Of a DNA stretch of 64,000 nt, positions 1 through 12,010 are shown piece after piece (the first letter of the stretch is position 1; every line of letters starts with the position of its first letter). The notes below the pieces were generated by a model. The model ran no database searches and had not been told where the DNA came from. It worked only from the letters and a program-made list of their open reading frames with translations. The stretch is taken from positions 30,675,107 to 30,739,106 of the forward strand of contig OY754972.1 of assembly GCA_963576475.1 (NCBI GenBank), given 5' to 3'. This stretch comes from Molanna angustata (Eukaryota; Arthropoda; Insecta; Trichoptera; Molannidae). The position numbers and the translations under genes were made by a program.

Positions 1-584
1 ACACAGACCGTTTGCTGGTATGAGTGTTGACATACATTTTGGTTTATTTTGACATTTTGTTAGATTAATACATGTTATACAATGTGGTGAACATGTTATA
101 CATTACAATAAAGTTTACAAAATAAAATAAAATTCATCCATAGTGGAGCCCAAAACAGTTAGCCGGGAGTACAGGAAAATCTATTTGAAACCACTATCAT
201 GCAGTATGTGTTGTTTTAACTTTTTTTTGAGTTTGTGTTCAAAATTATTTCAGTTTTATAAAATCAAATCAAATAAAAAAGCAGTGATTCAGGTTCCGCA
301 AAGATATTATTTACTTTATCAGATATTATTATAGGATGGTCGTTTCAGCTAAATAGATCTTTATCAGAAATGCTGATTGATGTGAAACAAACTATATTGC
401 TCAGGAAAACAAAATTGTTTTTCTAGCGAAAGTGTTCTTGCTGTGAGCACCGTAGACATTTTAAGGGAATCTATTTCATTTTATAAGACTACTCAAAGGT
501 GTCTCATTCCACCTTCTATAAAGAGCTGAAACTCTTAGATTCAGATGCTTTCTAGAGAGTTTTTCTTTAACAGAATCGTCTTCA
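1..584. other. AT-rich non-coding stretch
   Basis: I see no gene or clear repeat here. The short open frame near 143-334 has no recognisable protein features and sits in homopolymer-rich DNA. Confidence 0.5.
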
Positions 585-850
585 AAAACCAATTTCTTTA
601 CAAAAGGGTTTCTTCATTACTTCATAGATGGCGATTGTGTTTTTCAGATTATATTAAAACGATCAGTATCTCATTATTAAAGTATATAGAATATTCAAAA
701 TTGTATTGATAAGGGAACTCAATAAGAAGGCATAATTGGTAAACGTTGCGAAAGCGCATAAAGTGATCAGGTAAACCAGCCAAAGCCTTGTAGGTGCCTT
801 ATGTTCCTGATTTTCCAATAATATTCCAACTTTGTCTCAATTGTTGCTCT
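585..850 (+). repeat. Family E (fold-back MITE) fragment
   Basis: The end of the stretch (about 706-845) carries the family E block with AAGAAGGCATAATTGG and GCGAAAGCGCATAAAGTGAT, near-identical to 33340-33420. The earlier part (585-650) matches 61950-62025. The opposite palindrome arm is missing, so this is a broken copy. Confidence 0.65.
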
Positions 851-1555
851 ATTGCTAAGAATATTAATATATACGAGTTATTAATAATATCAAATTCACT
901 ATCAATGACGTGTCATATATATAATTTATTTTAACTCTTTTATCATTTAATTAATTAATAATTTATAAATCAACATTGATAATTAATGTAAGCAGTGAGC
1001 TGGTTAGGTATACTACATTACCTAGATTATACCTAATAATTCTATGTACATTACTCTTTATAACTTTTTGTTTCTGATATACGCTTCATCAGTCAATAAT
1101 ACTATTTTAGTACAATTTTGTACTAAAATCCTATTAAGTGTTTCTTGCCACGAATTAATCACGACTTCCTCTCACGATAGGGGACAGTCGTGTTAAAATT
1201 AAACACCACAATTATTATAAACAATAATAATCAGTTTATGAAACATCTTATATGAAATATTTTGATGAAAACTCCAATAATATGGTATCTATCTAATTCA
1301 GTATTTCTGCAATAAAAATTTATCGCAATCATTTAATAAAGTGGTTTTGCCATTACCCTAAATGTGAAAATTATTATTGCTCTTCATTAAAGAGTAAAAT
1401 TATAAAATTATCAGTGTTAGTAAAATCATGACGTTATTTGCATTGGTAGGTAGGTTACGTACCTACGTACTTCCAATCAATTTTTTAAACCTTTTCTGTG
1501 ATATATATTATAATCTATTTGTTTTTTGTTATAATTTTAATGTAGATAGGTACCC
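851..1555. other. AT-rich non-coding stretch
   Basis: No gene is visible. A small imperfect inverted motif built on GTAGGTACGTAC lies near 1446-1472, typical of lepidopteran intron-like DNA. Confidence 0.5.
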
Positions 1556-1559
1556 ACCA

Positions 1560-1900
1560 TTATTTTGCACAAACTCGGGGTGACTCAGATGGCTATTGAG
1601 AGAAGGACGTTGAACATTTCTTTGAGAGATAGAAAAAATATAAGGTAGATACGACAGCAGACCAAAGTAACCGATGTCGGCGAGAGAGTCGCCACTCTGA
1701 AATAGAACTGGGCGGGACACATTCCCAGATATACAGATGGTAGGTGGACCCAGAGAGTCTTGGAGTGGCATCCGAGACAGGGATAAAGAAGCGTAAGACG
1801 TCTTTAGACACGGTGGTCGGACTGCATTAAAGCAGTGGCAGGGAGCAATTGGAAGCGGTGTGCCCGGGAAATGGAGGAGTGAAAGAAGAAGGGGAGGACT
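1560..1900 (+). pseudogene. Decayed LINE reverse-transcriptase C-terminus
   Basis: In shifting frames this reads as the end of a non-LTR retrotransposon polyprotein: a segment like ERRTLNISLRDRK, then a WAGHIPRYTDGRW-like stretch, then a tryptophan-rich tail. The same order (MERRMLNISLRDHK, SWAGHISRMSDGRW) occurs in the better copy at 12555-13133, so the identification is by internal comparison. Stops and frameshifts break it, it lacks the catalytic RT core, and it cannot encode a working protein. The 3' side runs into a SINE-A-like tail at 1935-2005, suggesting a shared LINE 3' region. The exact LINE clade is not determined. Confidence 0.75.
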
Positions 1901-1934
1901 ACACTATTTATGGCCTCACGTTGCTTTGGTTGTT

Positions 1935-2005
1935 TTTGAGAAATTGCCTTATAGCAATAAATCCGCCATTGTTCACATTATTGTAAATAAAGTAAATAAA
2001 TAAAT
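1935..2005 (+). repeat. LINE 3' tail resembling the SINE A tail
   Basis: The motif GAGAAATTGCCTTATAGCAA followed by TAAATCCGCC and an AATA-rich end matches the 3' half of SINE A (compare 23400-23464). It directly follows LINE coding remnants on the same strand. Confidence 0.6.
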
Positions 2006-3068
2006 ATTTTATAATTAAAAAACAAGATCATAGAAAATCTACGTTTTTACTGAAACAAATAAAATTGTCAAGTACACAATTACAATTTTTGAACCTTGGT
2101 CTTTTTTCGCAGTAATTGATCCATTCTATTGATTGGCTACTGCGAATAAATACTCGAGATATCAGTTTTATTGCCATTCCGAGCTAAAGAGGCATTAGGT
2201 ACCTTATGTGATCTTAAAAGCAGTCTATTATCGTTGCAATTACGTTCAGACATAAAACTGTGTTGTAGAAAAGTGCTAATACGTATCTCTATTATTCCAT
2301 CGCATCATCAAGTAGCATCGAAATGTATCAAAAAATAAACCGATGGAAACTCGCTGATGTGGTTCAAAACATAACACGTATGGATCAATTTGATCTAAGG
2401 TACGTGTATATTCGAATAAATAAAACAGAACTGACCAAATTCAAGACCAAAAAATGAATAGTCGATGTTTTGCGTATTTTTTTTTTGTAATACAATCATA
2501 CAATTTCATATAATAAGTTATTGTTCTTCGAAAAAGGTGCTTTTTTTTGAAAATAAATAAATAGATTTCATAGTTTTCAGTCTTGTCATCTTGGTTCTGA
2601 AACAAGATCCTTAACTCAGGTATAATGGTGAGAAAAAGTTACAAAATACGATTTAAAATGGTGAAAGAACATAACTCCATGATCTTCATATTATGTCTTA
2701 TGCTAATGAAGATGATGCGTATTTATTGCAATATTGAAATTATGTAGACAGTTTAAACAAATGTAATGTGTCACTTTATTAGATCATTTGCAGTCTGTTT
2801 GGAGGTCAGACGAACCATAGAAAAAATATATTTGATTATGTTATGTAACCAAATCACAACAACGACGTATGATACATAAACATTTTGGATGCTAAGAGTA
2901 GAATATTAAAATATTGTATTGTAGAATCTATTATTCAAAATACAATCAGGATTGGTAGAGGCACCTATATGACATAGTAAAACGGATTTTAATTTTAGAA
3001 ATGAAGGCATGTTTAAGTTTGTAGAACTCCATTAAAATCAAACTAGATTTTCCAAGAGAATCAGTATT
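2006..3068. other. AT-rich non-coding stretch
   Basis: I see no gene, tRNA or clear repeat in this stretch. Confidence 0.45.
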
Positions 3069-3069
3069 T

Positions 3070-3376
3070 TGAATTATTGTTTCAGTCAGGAGTTATCAAC
3101 TTTTAAATTTATAATTTAATTTACCATTTATCTCAAAAACCATAAAAGTTAGAACGCAATAATCTAGTTAAAATATAGACAAATACAAGATATTATTTTT
3201 TTAAGTTCCAATACTTACTAATATTTTTTTTTACATACATACATACTTATTTTATACAGAAAACAAAATATTTTAATATATTTATTAATTTGTGTGTCTA
3301 TAGTTTGGTACGTATTCTTCAATTATACAAACTATCGCCACCGACAGTTGGATCTCATGTGTTACATGCAACTAGT
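3070..3376 (+). mobile_element. MITE-1, 5'-truncated copy
   Basis: Contains the MITE-1 internal block (TTTCAGTCAGGAGTTATCAA and CATAAAAGTTAGAACGC) and ends with the terminal inverted repeat GACAGTTGGATCTCATGTG...ACTAGT. The same order is seen in the copy with both ends at 45167-46312. The left terminus and the GT tract are missing. Confidence 0.8.
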
Positions 3377-3524
3377 TTTATTTCATAACTTTGTATTAGG
3401 TACAATAAAGATTATTATATTATGTACATATACGTATTTGCATAGAAGATATCAACGCGCGGTACGACGAAGTACCATTATTATGTTATGTATAGTTAGG
3501 TAATATGTATAGGTACTCTTTAGA

Positions 3525-3610
3525 CGGGTCGGTGACACAGTGGTTGAGGCGCTGGTTTAAAAATCCAGTTGTTGCGAGTTTGATTCCAGCCTTAACTGAT
3601 TTTCGCTGTG
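3525..3610 (+). repeat. tRNA-like SINE head (SINE B-like)
   Basis: The stretch GGTCGGTGACACAGTGGTTG looks like a Pol III A box and GAGTTTGATTCC like a B box, at tRNA-like spacing. It resembles the SINE B head at 20851-20923 but is diverged. A functional tRNA is unlikely because the stems are broken. Confidence 0.5.
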
Positions 3611-3985
3611 GTGACATTCTGTGCGGTGACTCAATCTGACATGCACAGAGAGATTTTATCTAATATTCCAGGCGTCACCATCAGATACGATCTTAGGATT
3701 TTGCGAAGTAATCGTCTCTCAGCAACGTGTCCAGCATTTTAGCAGATCTGTCTATAATTGTCCATGTTTCATATCCATATATCACAATCGTTATAATAAT
3801 TGTTTCGTTCAGAGTGATTTTTGTTTTCCTATGGACACATGCCTATTTGATTTCACACTGACAGAAGAGAGAAGAATGCTCTGTTACCTATTTTTAATCT
3901 ATTTGTGATTTTTGTTGTATCCTAAATATCTTTGTTGATCGTGAAACTGAGGTATATGAAGTCTTCTAGAGTTTCAAATCCATAT
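3611..3985 (-). pseudogene. Decayed LINE fragment
   Basis: The part at 3635-3750 aligns by eye with 50025-50165 (shared GACATGCA-AGAGAG, CCAGGCGT-ACCATCAG and CGTCTCTCA-ACGTGTCCAG). That other copy reads on the minus strand into an RT C-terminus (LRWAGHVQRM). This copy extends further upstream in the element and is heavily decayed. It starts just after the SINE B-like head, so one may have inserted beside the other. Confidence 0.6.
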
Positions 3986-4164
3986 ATTAAATTCCTTAAA
4001 AACATTTACACAAGCATTTATTTAATTGTAACAAAGATATATGCATTGTTAAAAAATAAAAAAAATACTAAGTAAATTATGATGACAACTATTGAAAGAT
4101 CTTAATGGAATAATAATTATGATTTATGATAATAGAGATACATTTTTTTTAATTCATGTACATT

Positions 4165-4215
4165 ATTACGTGTACAAAGGCGGTTTTGTTGCCACTAGGA
4201 AATTTCTACCAATAA
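4165..4215 (-). repeat. SINE A tail fragment
   Basis: The minus strand shows the diagnostic tail (TTGGTAGAAATTTCC, then TAGTGGCAACAAAACCGCC), matching the SINE A 3' region at 23395-23435 with substitutions. Confidence 0.4.
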
Positions 4216-4796
4216 ATAGTATAGTGCGTTACATTAAATTTAGAACAAAAAACAAACAGAAAGATAAAATGTAGAGAAACTATGATATTTTATAATTGCG
4301 TCAGTAACAACCGAAAATAATTATTGATATAACAAGTTCCTACATGTATAGTTAAATAGTTATCCTGGGTATATTTTTTGGAAACACTTTAGGTAGTCAA
4401 AAAAATGGTTACATTTTTAGATATTTTTTTATGAAATGAACATAATCTTAAAAGGTATCCTTGAAAGTTCAGCCTAGACCCAATTAACCATTTAGGGAAA
4501 CTTATAAAAGGGACGACCTTAAACTTAAGATAACAAATTATCTGCGGTGATTAATAACCAGATGTAGGAGAAAACTGCACTAACAACTGTTCAACTGACA
4601 GATTAAAATTATGACACAGTACAACATGATCAAATTTAATTTTATTTAATAAACCTTGCATTAAATTGGAAAATTAAATCCCAAAAAATATTATTTTGTA
4701 TTTTTGAAAAACAAAGCTTGTGGAAATAAAACATTTGGTACCTACCTATCAATAATACAATATATAGTATGTACCTACTTATATATAAAAAAAAAT
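4216..4796. other. AT-rich non-coding stretch
   Basis: No gene or repeat is recognised here. Confidence 0.45.
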
Positions 4797-4990
4797 TGTC
4801 AGGTCCCGCCGACCGACGTTGGTCCCCACTGTATTAGGTATAGGTATCTCTGTCTTGAGCTACCCGGAACAGCTCTTCCACTCTGTGGACTCCGATCAAT
4901 TCCCAAAGCTTCTTATTCAAGACATCTGCCTCCTACCCACATTGTGACAATCCTCATTTTTTTCTCTAATGATGAAGTTTTGTAGACCGT
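4797..4990 (-). pseudogene. LINE C-terminal remnant
   Basis: A GC-richer patch in AT-rich surroundings. On the minus strand one frame reads ELFRVAQDRDTYT, close to the FRVAQDRDxW motif common near the end of insect non-LTR retrotransposon proteins; a stop follows at once. The remaining frames are scrambled. The call rests on this one motif and the compositional contrast. Confidence 0.45.
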
Positions 4991-5280
4991 ATTGTTACGG
5001 TGAATGTGTTCCAAATGTATAACATATACAGGTATATTTTTACAATAACATTCATATCTTCAAAACATGTCACCGTTATTAGGGTAAGCAGAGTGAACCG
5101 AGCGCCATAAAATTCGGTTTAACATAAATTAATCGCATCACTCACATTTAATTTTAGATTTTTCTAAAGTAGGTATAGGTAAGATATAATTTTTATTTTT
5201 ATTACATTCACAATACATACCTATACAAAATATAAAACAATCAAACTATGTAGAAAATATGCACAGTAAGAAAAAACATA

Positions 5281-5336
5281 TTTCCCTTTACTAGAGTGCA
5301 AGCACTCGTGTGTGCTTACACTCTGGTAAAGGGAAT
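5281..5336. repeat. Imperfect hairpin
   Basis: Arms 5281-5305 and 5312-5336 (TTTCCCTTTACTAGAGTGCA... against its complement) pair over 25 bases with about three mismatches and a 6-base loop. It is probably the end of a small palindromic element. Confidence 0.6.
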
Positions 5337-6165
5337 CTGGAAAGGGAATGATTCGTATAAGTATGAGACTTCATGAATATAGCTTATCTTCATTACATTA
5401 CTATTTTGGTAAAAAATAAGAAAATCAGCGAAACAAAAAAACAATGAACCGCAAATATCCAAATGCTAATTTGTTCTCTAGTAAAAATAATTGATTATTG
5501 GGTGAATGTGGCTCAAAAATGCCACTTTTCATAGCTCTGATTGGATAGTTCTATGTAGTACCTATTACATTTATAAATAAAGGTATATCCCATGTTCTTG
5601 CGAGATTGTAATCTGAAAATTTAGATTTTATTATTATGGATGAATTTACCTTCACAACATGTTAGGCAAATAATAAACCTAATATTTTCTCATTTGAAAC
5701 GATTGAAACCGATAACTCACGACTTCTTCAAAGGTATGCAATGGATGTTGTACGCAATATGTATGTTCGTGAAATAATTCATATCGTCTAAAAAACTGGA
5801 TCAAGTTTTAACACAGATATCCAATCACGACAACATCTGCAATAGGAGCCGATATTTTGACGAGCCTTCAACTCATTTAGTTACGAAACTTTCGTTTAAG
5901 GAATATAAACTTTTGTTTTCATAGTGATCAGATAATGACGTCACAAAATTTCAAATTCCTTATAATATGCATACTTTAAATAATTACTTTCATCTAAATA
6001 TAGATGAAGGACAAATATTTGTTTAATAAAAAAAAACTATAAAGATGAGCACTTACATGCCATAGGAGAGTTAACGTGAAATGAATTGTTAAAGGATGAA
6101 TGGAATTCACTTGGAGCTAAATAACGATCGAATATGGATAAGAACGCTAAGAAAAGCAGGCAGTT
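5337..6165. other. AT-rich non-coding stretch
   Basis: I see nothing supportable as a gene or named repeat. Confidence 0.45.
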
Positions 6166-6169
6166 TGTA

Positions 6170-6330
6170 CGGCGTGATAATTCTACTTTATCGATTATAG
6201 ATTAAAGAACTCATTACATTATTTTCAAATTTAGCAAATTTGTTAAAAATTAGTGCTTCTCAATTTTGTGACCAAGCGACCTCAAGCTCAGGAAACTCTA
6301 AACTTGTTATTTTTATTTTCAAAATGGTAA
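6170..6330 (+). repeat. Family J dispersed repeat
   Basis: Shares an ordered set of blocks with 58945-59165: CTTTATCGATTATAGA-TAAAG, TAGTGCTTCTCAATT, GACC-CAAGCTCA-GAAACT and TTTTTATTTTCAAA. The nature of this repeat is unknown. Confidence 0.65.
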
Positions 6331-6334
6331 TCGT

Positions 6335-8085
6335 TTACAGAAGTTATCATTCTTCATTTTAATAAAATTTCCTGCGCACCGTGCTATATATTCTAGCTTA
6401 TTTCGCTGTACCTTCATTCATATATACATAATTTATATATTAATAACAAGATTCTTTCAAAAGAATTCATCAAAATATAGTTGAAACAAATTTTATCGCA
6501 GTGATATACTTACATTTACATATATGGATAAAATAGTTCATCAGATATACAATCACGAAATGTATTCCAATCTCTCAGACCCAAGGCTATACAGAAAATG
6601 AACGATTTCGTGCTTTGAATATGTGGTAAAGCTACCTCATTAAAATTTACTACTTATCGTGGATTCATGAAATCGTTTTCAAACTGTTTTAGGTTATCAT
6701 ATGAGGTATTTTTGTTGAAATTTGACAAATAGTGAAAAGAATTGGAGTATTTTTTCAGGGAGGGACGACTCGTTGTTGTATATTATACATCAATTTATTG
6801 ATATATGTATTGCCAAAATATGCCTTGCTTATTTTACAAATAATAAATAACTTAACGACATATTGAGCAAGAAGGATAATCAATTTTAACATGATATTTT
6901 ATACACATATATTTTTCAGTATTTTTAATTTGTAACAGATTGTTTTAAATATTTTTTCTTTGTTGTAATAAATGAAAATTGAATTATATTTACACAGCAT
7001 CAATCCACAACGAACTTTATAATACATTTTATAAATTGTTTTTGACGTTAAACAAATATTGCGGACCTATTTATTATTTTTTAACAATAATACTGCCTGG
7101 CTAGTTTTAATTGTTAATTAATTTTTGAATCATGTTTTCTATCGACCAGTATCAAATCAACCCACTTTTTACTTGAACATAATGAAATGTCGACATTGAT
7201 AGATGGTTTCCTGGAAAGGTTGTTCTTGGTATGATGTTTTATTAATGGAATAATGTAACAGCTATAGATATATAATTATAACTTCAATGGTTTCATATTT
7301 TGATGTCTAAGTTACCACTCAGGTTGAGAGACTATATTAGAATGGCACATTTTTTTCAACCTTATTATTTAAGTACTTGGGGACCTACTTAACACCAGGG
7401 TAACTATTTTGTCGATCCATCCATCTAGGTCTTAATCTTAATTTCTGAGAAAATAAGTATAAAAGAAAAGTGCAACTATCCACGTTTGTTCATTAGTTTC
7501 ATCGGGTTTTGAATAAAAAAAAGACCACCATCCGTCAGAATGGTTTGTGTCTTTGGCTCAAGATGCAATTTGCACCAGCAGTACATAAAGAAAATAAATA
7601 AACAAATAACGTTAACCAGCTTACATATAAGTGGTCTGCCTATAGCAAATTTTATAAAAACTTCAATATAAATAAGAATTACGAGTTTCTTATACCCGGC
7701 TTTTTTCGGGAAGTCGGGAAGGTAAATTTGAAGCAGTGAACTAACTCATAAAGAAAATCGTGTTTGTAATTTTTGAAATGTTTATTTGTTACTATATAAA
7801 TTCAGAATGAGTAAAAAATATCCAATACAATAAATAAAAATTAACATACTTAAGAAAAATTTTTAAAATCAGTCCCCTCCGCCCCCCTTCAACTCCTCCC
7901 GTCCCTCCCTAAGTCTTTTCTCTTTATTTTATCAAATGCGAAATTATTCTTTTGTGGCTCCATCGTTAATTAATAACAATAAAATAACTTTGTATTAACC
8001 ACTTTTTATTCCCTTTAGTCTTTCCTGTCTCTTCAATCTCAATTAATGAATTTTGGGAAGTGGTTTGAAATTAGATTGAATATAA
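6335..8085. other. AT-rich non-coding stretch
   Basis: No gene is visible. A pyrimidine-rich patch (CCCCTCCGCCCCCCTTC) lies near 7874-7890, shortly before the tandem array begins. Confidence 0.45.
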
Positions 8086-8089
8086 GCAT

Positions 8090-11000
8090 ACTAAAGAGTG
8101 TAGTTTTGGCCACAATATTTTGTTTTTCATATACTTTATTTTGTGGGAAAAGGGGTATAATTATTGTAGAGAAGTGGTGTTATTATTCGCGATATTTGTT
8201 GGAAAAGGGGTATTATTATTTTTGCAAAAAGTGGTGTTATTAATCTCGATATATTTTGGAACAGGGGTGTAATTTAGGTTGAAGAGGTGTTATTATTCGC
8301 GTTATTTATTTGGAAAAAGTGTATTATTCTTTTAGAAAAGCAGTGTTATTATTCGAGTTATTTTTTGGAAAAAGGGTATTTTTTTGTAAAAAAGATGTTT
8401 TATTAATCGCGTTATTTTTTGGAAAAGGGGTGTTATTTTTGTAGAAATGCGATATTATTATTCGGGTTGTTTTGTTGGAATAGGGGTATTGTTATTGTAG
8501 AGAAGTGGTGTTATTATTCGCGATATTTGTTGGTAAAGGGGTATTATTTTTTATAACAGATGTGTTATTAATCGCGTAATTTTTTGGAAAAGAGGAAATA
8601 TTTTAGTACAAAAGTGGTGTTATGAATCTCGTTATTTTTTGGAACAGGGATGTAATTTAAGTTGAAAAGAGATGTTATTTTTCGCGTTATTTTTTTTATT
8701 TTTGATTAGGAAACATTTATTTATTTATAGGTTATTTATTTGGAAAGGGGTATTATTCTTATAGAGAAGTGGTGTTATTAATCGCGATATTTGTTGGTAA
8801 AGGGGTATTATTTTTTATAACAGATGTATTATTAATCACGTTATTTTTTGGAAAAGAGGAAATATTTTAGTACAAAAGTGGTGTTATAATTCTCGTTATT
8901 TTTTGGAACAGGGGTGTAATTTAAGTAGAAAAGAGATGTTATTTTTCGCGTTATTTATTTGGAAAAGGGTATTATTCTTGTAGAAAAGCAGTGTTATTAT
9001 TCGAGTTATTTTTTGGACCAGGGTTATTTTTTTGTAAAAAAGATGTTTTATTAATCGCGTTATTTTTTGGAAAAGGAGTGTTATTTTTGTAGAAATGCGA
9101 TGTTATAATTTGGGTTATTTTGTTGGTAAAGGGGTATTATTTTTTATAACAGATGTGTTATTAATTGCGTTTTTTTGGTAAAGAGGTATTATTTTAGCAC
9201 AAAAGTGGTGTTATAAATCTCGTTATTTATTTGAACAGGGGTGTATTTAAGGTTGAAAAGAGGTGCTATTATTCGAGTTATTTTTTGGAAAAAGTGTATA
9301 TTTTTTTGTAAAAAAGATGTAATCGCGTTATTTTTTGGAAAAGGGGTGTTATCTCGTTATTTTTTTTATAACAGACGTGTTATCGCGTTAGTTTTTGGAC
9401 AAGAGGTATTATTTTAGCACAAAAGCGGTGCTATTAATCTCGTTATTTTTTGGAACAGGGGTGTAATTTAGGTTGAAAGAGGTGTTATTATTCGCGTTAT
9501 TTGTTTGGAAAAAGGGTATTATTCTTCTAGAAAAGCAGTGTTATTTTTCGAGTTATTTTTTGGAAAAAGGGTGTTATTTTTGTAGAAATGCGATGTTATA
9601 ATTTGGGTTATTTTGTTGGAAAAGGGGTATTATTATTTTGGAGAAGTGGTGTTATTATTCGCGATATTTGTTGGTAAAGGGGTATTATTTTTTATAACAG
9701 ATGTGTTATTAATCGCTTAATTTTTTGGAAAAGAGGAAATATTTTAGTACAAAAGTGGTGTTATGAATCTCGTTATTTTTTGGAACAGGGGTGTAATTTA
9801 AATTGAAAAGAGATGTTATTTTTCGCGTTATTTATTTGGAAAAGGGTATTATTCTTGTAGAGAAGTGGTGTTATTATTCGCGATATTTGTTGGAAAAGTG
9901 GTATTATTTTTTTATAACAGATGTATTATTAATCATGTTATTTTTTGGAAAAGAAAAAATATTTTAGTTCAAAAGTGGTGTTATAAATCTCGTTATTTTT
10001 TGAACAGGGGTGTAATTAAGGTTGAAAAGAGGTGTTATTATTCAGGTTATTTTTTAGAAAAAGGGTATATTTTTTGTAAAAAAGATGTAATCGCGTTATT
10101 TTTTGGAAAAGGAGTGTTATTTTTGTAGAAAAATGATGTTGAAAATCGGGTTATTTTGTTGGAAAAGGGGTAGAGAAGTGGTGTAATTATTCGTGATATT
10201 TGTTGGAAAAGTGGTATTATTTTTTTATAACAGATGTTTTATTAATATACATATATATACCATCACGCCATGTCCCTCACGGGGTAGGCAGAGATAAGTG
10301 TTTTATTAATCGCGTTATATTTTGGAAAAGAGGAATTATTTTAGCACAAGAGTGGTGTTATAAATCTGGTTTTTTTTTGGAACAGGGGTGTAATTTAAGT
10401 TGAAAAGAGATGTTATATTTCGCGTTATTTATTTGGAAAAGGGTGTTATTTTTTATAACAGATGTGTTATTAATCGCTTTTTTTCTGTATTATTTTCGGG
10501 AAAGGAAGTATTTTTTTTTTAAAAAGCAGTGGTATTATTTGCGTTAAATTTTTGGTAAAGGGGTATTATTTTTGTAGTAAATCAGAGATATTATACGCGT
10601 TATTTTTTAGGAAATGGGGTGTTATTATTATAGAAATGCGATGTTGTTATTCACGTTATTTTTTGGAAATGGGGTATTTCTTTAACAAAAGTAGTGTTAT
10701 TATTTTAGTTTTTTTTTTGTTGAAAAGCGGTGTTATTATTCGCGTTATTTTTTTTAAAAAGGTATTGTTTTTGTACAAAAGTGCTGCTTTTATTCGCGTT
10801 TTTTTATAAAATTGGCATTATTTTTGTATACATACTTTATTTGTTTTTTGTGTTGCTACGGCTTTTCCTGCATCTTTGGCTGCGTCATCGATTATAAAAG
10901 AGTTGTTATTATTCGCGTTATTTTTTTGAAAAAGAGGTATAATTTGTGTAGAAAAGCGATGTTATTGTTCACATTTTTTTAGAAAAGGAGGATTATTTAT

Positions 11001-11805
11001 GTAATTTTTATATAAAAGTTGTTTAAATATGCGGGTTACTTGTTTTTGAAGAAAAATGGTGTTATTATTCTTGATATTTTTTGGAAAAGGGATATTATAT
11101 TTTGTAGAAAAGTAGTGTTATTATTCGAAATATTATTTTAAAAAGGGGTATTATTTTTGAATAAAAGAGATGCTAATATTCGCGTTATTTTATGGAAATG
11201 GGGTGTTATTTTTGTAAAAACGCGATGTTATTATTCCATTATTGGCGATATTTTTTTTGGAAATGAGGTGTTCCTAGTCGCTTTAGTTATTTGGAAAAGG
11301 GCTGTTATTTTTATAGAAAAGTGTTTTTATTATTCACGTTATTTTTTTAATGAAAATGGATGTAATTTTTGTCGATAAGAAATGTTTTATTCGCATTCTT
11401 TTTGTGGAAATGGGTTTAATTTTTGTAGAAAAGTGGTGTTATTATTCGCATTTATTTTGGAGAAGGGGTAATATTTATAGAGTAGTGGTGTTATAATTCG
11501 CGTTATTTTTTAAGTTGTGTTTTCATTCGCATTATTTTTTGGAAAAGGAGTATATTTTTGTAGAAATGTGCTTTTATTATTCGCGTTCTTTTTTGAAAAA
11601 GGGGAATTATTTTTGTATAAAAGTGGTGTTGTAATTCGCGTTATTTTTTTTAGTAAAATGGGTGTTATTATTTAAGAAAAGCAATGTTATTATTAGTGTT
11701 ATTTTTTGGTAAAGGGTATAATTATTGTAGAAAAGCGATGTTATTATACGCTTTTTTGAGAAAAGGGGTGTAATGTTTTTAGAAAAACAATGTTATTATT
11801 CGTCA
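8090..11805 (+). repeat. Satellite-like tandem array with higher-order structure
   Basis: About 3.7 kb of degenerate ~55-bp monomers. Each has a block like TTATTATTCGCGTTATTTTT, then GGAAAAGGGGTATTATTTTT, then a variable GTAGAAAAGTGGTG-type block. The + strand is T/G/A-rich and nearly lacks C outside the CGCG-like block. Monomer variants recur in order: TTATAACAGA occurs at 8551, 8815, 9144, 9366, 9692, 9912, 10225 and 10453, so spacings alternate near 222 and 326 after the first ones. That gives a higher-order unit of about 545 bp (roughly ten monomers). Beyond about 10.47 kb the monomers are more diverged. Short interruptions occur near 8690-8735 and 10830-10890, and a LINE fragment sits at 10247-10298. 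Open frames through it (an 18-residue pattern like KWCYYSRYFLEKGYY) are a by-product of the period and are not judged coding. Confidence 0.9.
10247..10298 (-). mobile_element. 52-bp LINE 3'-end insertion with 12-bp target duplication
   Basis: The insert carries CCATCACGCCATGTCCCTCA and GGGGTAGGCAGAGA, the antisense of the LINE 3' end also seen at 54209-54538 and 34525-34815. It is flanked by exact copies of TGTTTTATTAAT at 10235-10246 and 10299-10310, which belong to the host satellite. It is thus an extremely 5'-truncated retrotransposition event. Confidence 0.9.
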
Positions 11806-12010
11806 TCGGCCGGCTTAAGTGACCACGTTGCGCCATTGTAACATTCGCCAATTTATAATGTCTTTTTGTAGTGAGAGCTGTTAATTTGGAAGATATATTT
11901 ATTTAATCGATTTTAATTCATTCACAATGGTGTTCAAAATCGTCTATCTATCGGGTGGAGCACAAATTAATATCTGTTATCATTAGTTTGTGCTCCGCCC
12001 GATTGATGGA
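11806..12010. repeat. Family E-related segment ending in a hairpin
   Basis: Begins CGTCATCGGCCGGCTTAAGTG, related to the family E block at 39116-39180. It ends in an imperfect hairpin (CTATCTATCGGGTGGAGCAC against GTGCTCCGCCCGATTGATGG, about 11945-12008). The copy at 39108-39310 has the same two parts in the same order. Confidence 0.6.

Noticed and set aside
8046..11378. Several plus-strand open frames giving an 18-residue repeat like KWCYYSRYFLEKG
   Set aside because: They follow the ~55-bp tandem period and change frame with each indel; there is no start context, splice signal or codon bias, so they are a by-product of the satellite.
11935..12010. Hairpin considered as a microRNA precursor
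   Set aside because: The same hairpin half occurs at 39265-39290 with family E sequence, so it is better explained as part of a dispersed element.
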